A stretch of DNA of 64,000 nucleotides, taken from Daucus carota subsp. sativus (Eukaryota; Streptophyta; Magnoliopsida; Apiales; Apiaceae). The translations under genes were made by a program, and so were the position numbers. Numbering within the stretch: position 1 is the first letter of the stretch; every line of letters begins with the position of its first letter. Below are positions 61,171 through 64,000 of this stretch, one piece after another. The DNA lies in assembly GCF_001625215.2 (NCBI RefSeq), contig NC_030384.2, positions 43,930,390 through 43,994,389 of the forward strand, in the 5' to 3' direction. The notes below the pieces were generated by a model. It searched no databases. It was given only the letters and a program-made list of their open reading frames with translations, and had not been told where the DNA came from.

Positions 61171-63850
61171 CACAGTTATACACACACAAACATACAATTA
61201 CACTAGCCTATAACCCGTGCGATGCAGGGGCGTATTTTGATAGTTAAAAAGTTTTTATATAAGTTTAGATTATTATTTTAGTATGTTATTGGCGGGATTC
61301 GAACCTTAGAGTTGCAGTAGCATCTGAGTGAAATATAAAAAAATCTAACGATTCTCATCAATTTGATTTAAGTGATCCAATATTATAATGCATTGTACCG
61401 GACTACAAACCAACAAACAAACTTTTGCATGTTTGGATTTAATAATATAATATAGATATACACACGTATATAAGAACCCATTCTTAAAATAGAACCATAG
61501 AACCACTAAGATTCAGTTGCAGTCTTGCAGAACCCTAAATTTTATATAGATTTTCATCATCTAAATCCAAATATATGTTTTTTGCATCGTTGTGTGTGTT
61601 CAAAAACAATTTCCAAATATAATACATAAACGCAACATTTTTTGCATGTGCAATTCTGCTGCAGAACCCTAATTAATACTAGAAATAAAGCTATGGGTTC
61701 TTAGGCTAAGATCCCACAACATGTCCAGCATCTAAAATGTTTTATATAGAGTATTAATTAATTAAATATATGTCATGCAATATGTTTTGCATATAAACTA
61801 TTGTCACACATAAGCAGAACATGTTGCACGACATGTGGGTCTTCCATTAATACTCTCTCTCTACAAGGTACTAAATAGAATACATCTCTCTCTCATATTG
61901 TATCTTTTTCTCTTTTGGATCTCATATATTCTAAACCATACTTGACCGATGCATTGTCATGTGGAATATATATAATTATATATATATATATATAAGGTCA
62001 TACTCCAATCCAAACTACTAAAATACAAACTAAATACAAACTCATGCGATTAGGTAGAATGGTAAGGTTTTGATACCGGGGATGGGCCCCGAGATTGGCC
62101 TAGACGGGGTCTAAGTGGGGTCTAGTAGGGTCGGGGTGGGGCCTAGTGGGACCATGGTGGGGACAAGTTTTGGCTCTTAAGGCTGTTGTGTGCCTGTCCA
62201 GGGCCTGTGCGGAGCCTGGCGAGGCTCTAGCAGGCCCGGGGTGGATTGAGTGGGGGCGAGGGTGGGCCCTAGGTGGGTGATGACATATAGGGGATGGGTG
62301 ATGACATATATGGGGTGGGTGCTGTCGTTTGGGTATAGTTTCTCTTGGTTTGTATTTTAGTTTTATTTTAGTGGTTTGTATTTGAACAATTGCCTATGTA
62401 ATATATATGTGCCCAGCAATTTTGAGTCATTTTGTCCACCAGAAGAGTTTTTCTTCTCTAAAGATATGACCCTAAAATGAAACAGCACATTTCACATGAA
62501 AGACACCAGGAAGGAAACAGGTTTCAAGCTTTAACCAGCTTAAGACACTTTATTTCAATATGAGGGTTAGATAATGTCAGAAATCTAGTACCATCTATCC
62601 ATCATGAACTGTGAAGCAGGGATACGGCAAACTACTGAAGAATCGCAGGGGGGGTGCGCGCACCGTGCGGGGGTGCGCAGCGGTGCGGCAGGGGGGTGCG
62701 CCAGGTGGCGTGGCGACGAATATCCTTGACCGATACGCGGCGGTGCGGGAAATGCGGTGCGGGAGGGGCAACATCGGTAAATTCACAGCATATTAAACAG
62801 CCGTAATTGAAGCCCCCGATCTAGTCTCCTTCTTTCCGGCGAGCGGCGGATGTTTCTTCTTCGCATAAGGCTCGATCTGCTCCGAGTGGTGTGCCTGTAT
62901 ATATCCGTGTGTATTGTATATCTCTGTTGGTGCAGTGGTTGTTTGTTGTATTGGCTTGGGCCTGGCTATCTACGTGGATTATGAACAAATAACTGCTAAT
63001 CTGGTTGTTGTCTCCTTTTAATTTCTTTATTTTTTATTTGCTGACTTTTTAATAATTTTGTTAATTTAGTTTTACTAATTATTATATATATATTATATTT
63101 TTTTAATATTATATATATAAAAAATATATTTTTAATATTTTATTTTTGCCGTATCCCGCCGCACCCGTATCCTCATTTTTTGAAATTTGCCGAATTCGAG
63201 TATGCCCGCACCGCGCATCCCCGCACCCATGCTTCCCAGATCATGAATCATGGGTTATATATACTGGTTGGGTTCTTAATTGCAACTATGGGAATGTGTA
63301 ACAGTGATGTGCATAATACGTAATACCTTCTTCTTTTTTTTGTAATTTTAAAGAAAATAACGAGAGATTTTAAAACCTAACCTTTAAGATTTCAGATGAA
63401 CGAAAACCACCAATCCACATAAAACAGCGCTCTGCAGGTGTTTTCCACATTCCCGATAAAATATGGAAGACATCAGCTTTTGCTGCAGCACCTTTAAGCT
63501 TAAATACCTCATCAAAATGTGCAGTCACATTGCCGACAACCGTTTGAAGTTCAGTGTCGCTTGCATGTGAACTTACAGCAGCCCTCAGCTCATTTATTTG
63601 CCTGTTTTGTTCTTCCAACCATCGTGCATATTCCACATCAAATGCCAGGGCCCCTACATAACGATAACCATATAGAAAAATCAGAAGAGCAACCAAGTAA
63701 AAAGTTTTGCAAGGAGAATCAGATATATACACAGGAGAGAGATGCATCCAAGATCAGAAAACATAAAACAAAGATAATGTATCGTTGATGTATGCATTTT
63801 CTCGTACCTGTTGCATGGGATTGATCTCCAGCAGTAGAGGTCGAACCACC
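59626..63850 (-). CDS. TGA: TGA-type bZIP transcription factor, 3' part
   Basis: Four exons are visible: 63850-63808, 63653-63382, 60559-60311 and 59772-59626, GT-AG and in phase, ending in TAA. They encode about 237 aa: a Gly/Ser/Thr linker, then the DOG1-type C-terminal domain of TGA factors (GALAFDVEYARWLEEQNRQ, KADVFHILSGMWKTPAERCF, NQLEPLTEQQLAGIYNLQQ, GNVANYMGQMAMAMGKLG, TTRQSARALLAIHDYFSRLR and ending WVARPRE). This domain binds NPR1-type coactivators in salicylic-acid signalling. Wording is closest to clade II (tobacco TGA2.1, Arabidopsis TGA2/5/6). The bZIP basic region and zipper are beyond the right edge. The intron 63381-60560 is 2.8 kb and full of repeats; the short C-terminal variation (WVARPRE for WLARPRE) is conservative. 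Confidence 0.92.
60709..61164. repeat. CA microsatellites in the TGA intron
   Basis: Two AC/CA runs are present, at about 60709-60728 and 61140-61164, with a short CA run near 61180. A TA run of about 20 bases lies at 61975-61994 in the same intron. They are plain simple repeats. Confidence 0.85.
61201..61455. repeat. dispersed-repeat fragment starting ACTAGCCTATAACCCGTGC
   Basis: The left end contains ACTAG, ACCCGTGCGATGCA and a GC hairpin-like start; the right end is AATAATATAATATAGATA. I recall this end style from a short repeat class common in plant genomes, but cannot place it in a superfamily. It sits in the TGA intron and shows no coding capacity. Confidence 0.35.
62005..62392. mobile_element. 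GC-rich insertion with inverted ends in the TGA intron
   Basis: The left arm (about 62008-62042, CTACTAAAATACAAACTAAA) and the right arm (about 62345-62392, TTTGTATTTTAGTTTTATTT...GGTTTGTATTTG) are imperfect inverted repeats. Between them lies about 290 bp that is very G-rich on the plus strand, with variations of GGGGTCTAGTAGGG, GGGTGGGGCC and GGATGGGTGATGACATATA (the last nearly repeated). It stands out from the AT-rich surroundings. A non-autonomous transposon is the likely explanation; its class is unknown. Confidence 0.6.
62613..63241. mobile_element. element with GC-rich inverted ends in the TGA intron
   Basis: The left end (GAAGCAGGGATACGGCAAAC... with GGTGCGCGCACCGTGCGGGG) and the right end (GCCGTATCCCGCCGCACCCG...CCCGCACCCATGCTTCCC) carry matching inverted words such as GGATACGGC and GGGTGCGG. 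The centre (62790-63140) is AT-rich or unique. The left arm has several GGTGCGG repeats. The open frame over the left arm looks compositional and not coding. Confidence 0.6.
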
Positions 63851-64000
63851 CTACAATTGAGTAAAAAATGTAATGAGCCTCTATATGCATTTCATTACAT
63901 ACCATAGTCCATAGTCTTAAAAATAAAAAGATACAATAATTAAATGGTGCAAAAGCGGTAGAAAAGCTGCAAAGGTACTCCCAGTGCTAGAAGAGATCTT

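Noticed and set aside
62595..62796. Gly/Arg/Ala-rich ORFs over the GC-rich block
   Set aside because: Open frames on both strands follow from GC-rich repeats at the end of an intronic insertion.

Overview
The window is nuclear DNA of a flowering plant, almost certainly a eudicot. The evidence is GT-AG introns, AT-rich spacers full of Stowaway-type MITEs, and plant-only families (PIN auxin carrier, CLE peptide, TGA bZIP, plant MED26, B1 cyclin). I cannot fix the species; an asterid is only a guess. All exon maps were made by eye from splice signals, reading frame and family conservation, without transcript data.

Layout: (1) 0.3-2.3 kb, + strand, B1-type mitotic cyclin in seven coding exons. 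(2) 4.2-6.1 kb, + strand, beta-tubulin in three coding exons with a probable leader intron. (3) 6.1-10.1 kb, spacer with a truncated LINE and a tiny poly(A) insertion scar. (4) 10.2-13.1 kb, - strand, Mediator subunit 26-like protein in nine exons. (5) 13.1-21.4 kb, an eight-kilobase gene-poor stretch with MITEs and a direct repeat. (6) 21.48-21.77 kb, + strand, a small CLE-type peptide precursor with an unusual motif. (7) 22-27 kb, MITEs, including one inserted in another, and an orphan exon-like ORF. (8) 27.0-29.7 kb, - strand, short-chain dehydrogenase in three exons, with an SDR fragment at 32.1 kb. (9) 30-37 kb, repeats, including a 578-bp Mutator-like foldback element and a Stowaway inserted in a Stowaway. 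(10) 37.1-40.0 kb, + strand, PIN1-type auxin efflux carrier with an 81-nt intron that is open in frame. (11) 40-45.7 kb, repeats, including a 957-bp hAT-type element with a perfect 8-bp target duplication. (12) 45.8-46.6 kb, + strand, bHLH factor of the bHLH106/107 type. (13) 47-49.7 kb, MITE, SINE and poly(A) insertion scars. (14) 49.9-51.7 kb, - strand, F-box protein with an N-terminal hydrophobic segment. (15) 51.7-53 kb, Harbinger-type MITE and a palindromic repeat cluster. (16) 53.8-57.3 kb, - strand, arginine/serine-rich protein with a C-terminal SMAP-like region (RSRC2-like), with a long overlapping frame at its 3' end. (17) 59.6-63.9 kb, - strand, 3' part of a clade II TGA bZIP factor; its 2.8-kb intron carries GC-rich inverted-repeat insertions, and its 5' part lies beyond the window.

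These are ordinary, independently acting plant genes and not an operon or gene cluster. Cyclin B1 and tubulin are both used by dividing cells, and PIN, CLE and TGA genes act in auxin, peptide and defence signalling, but nothing here shows that they work together. The most unusual items are the CLE variant, the in-frame PIN intron, the overlapping ORF, the long foldback element and the near-bodiless retroposition scars.
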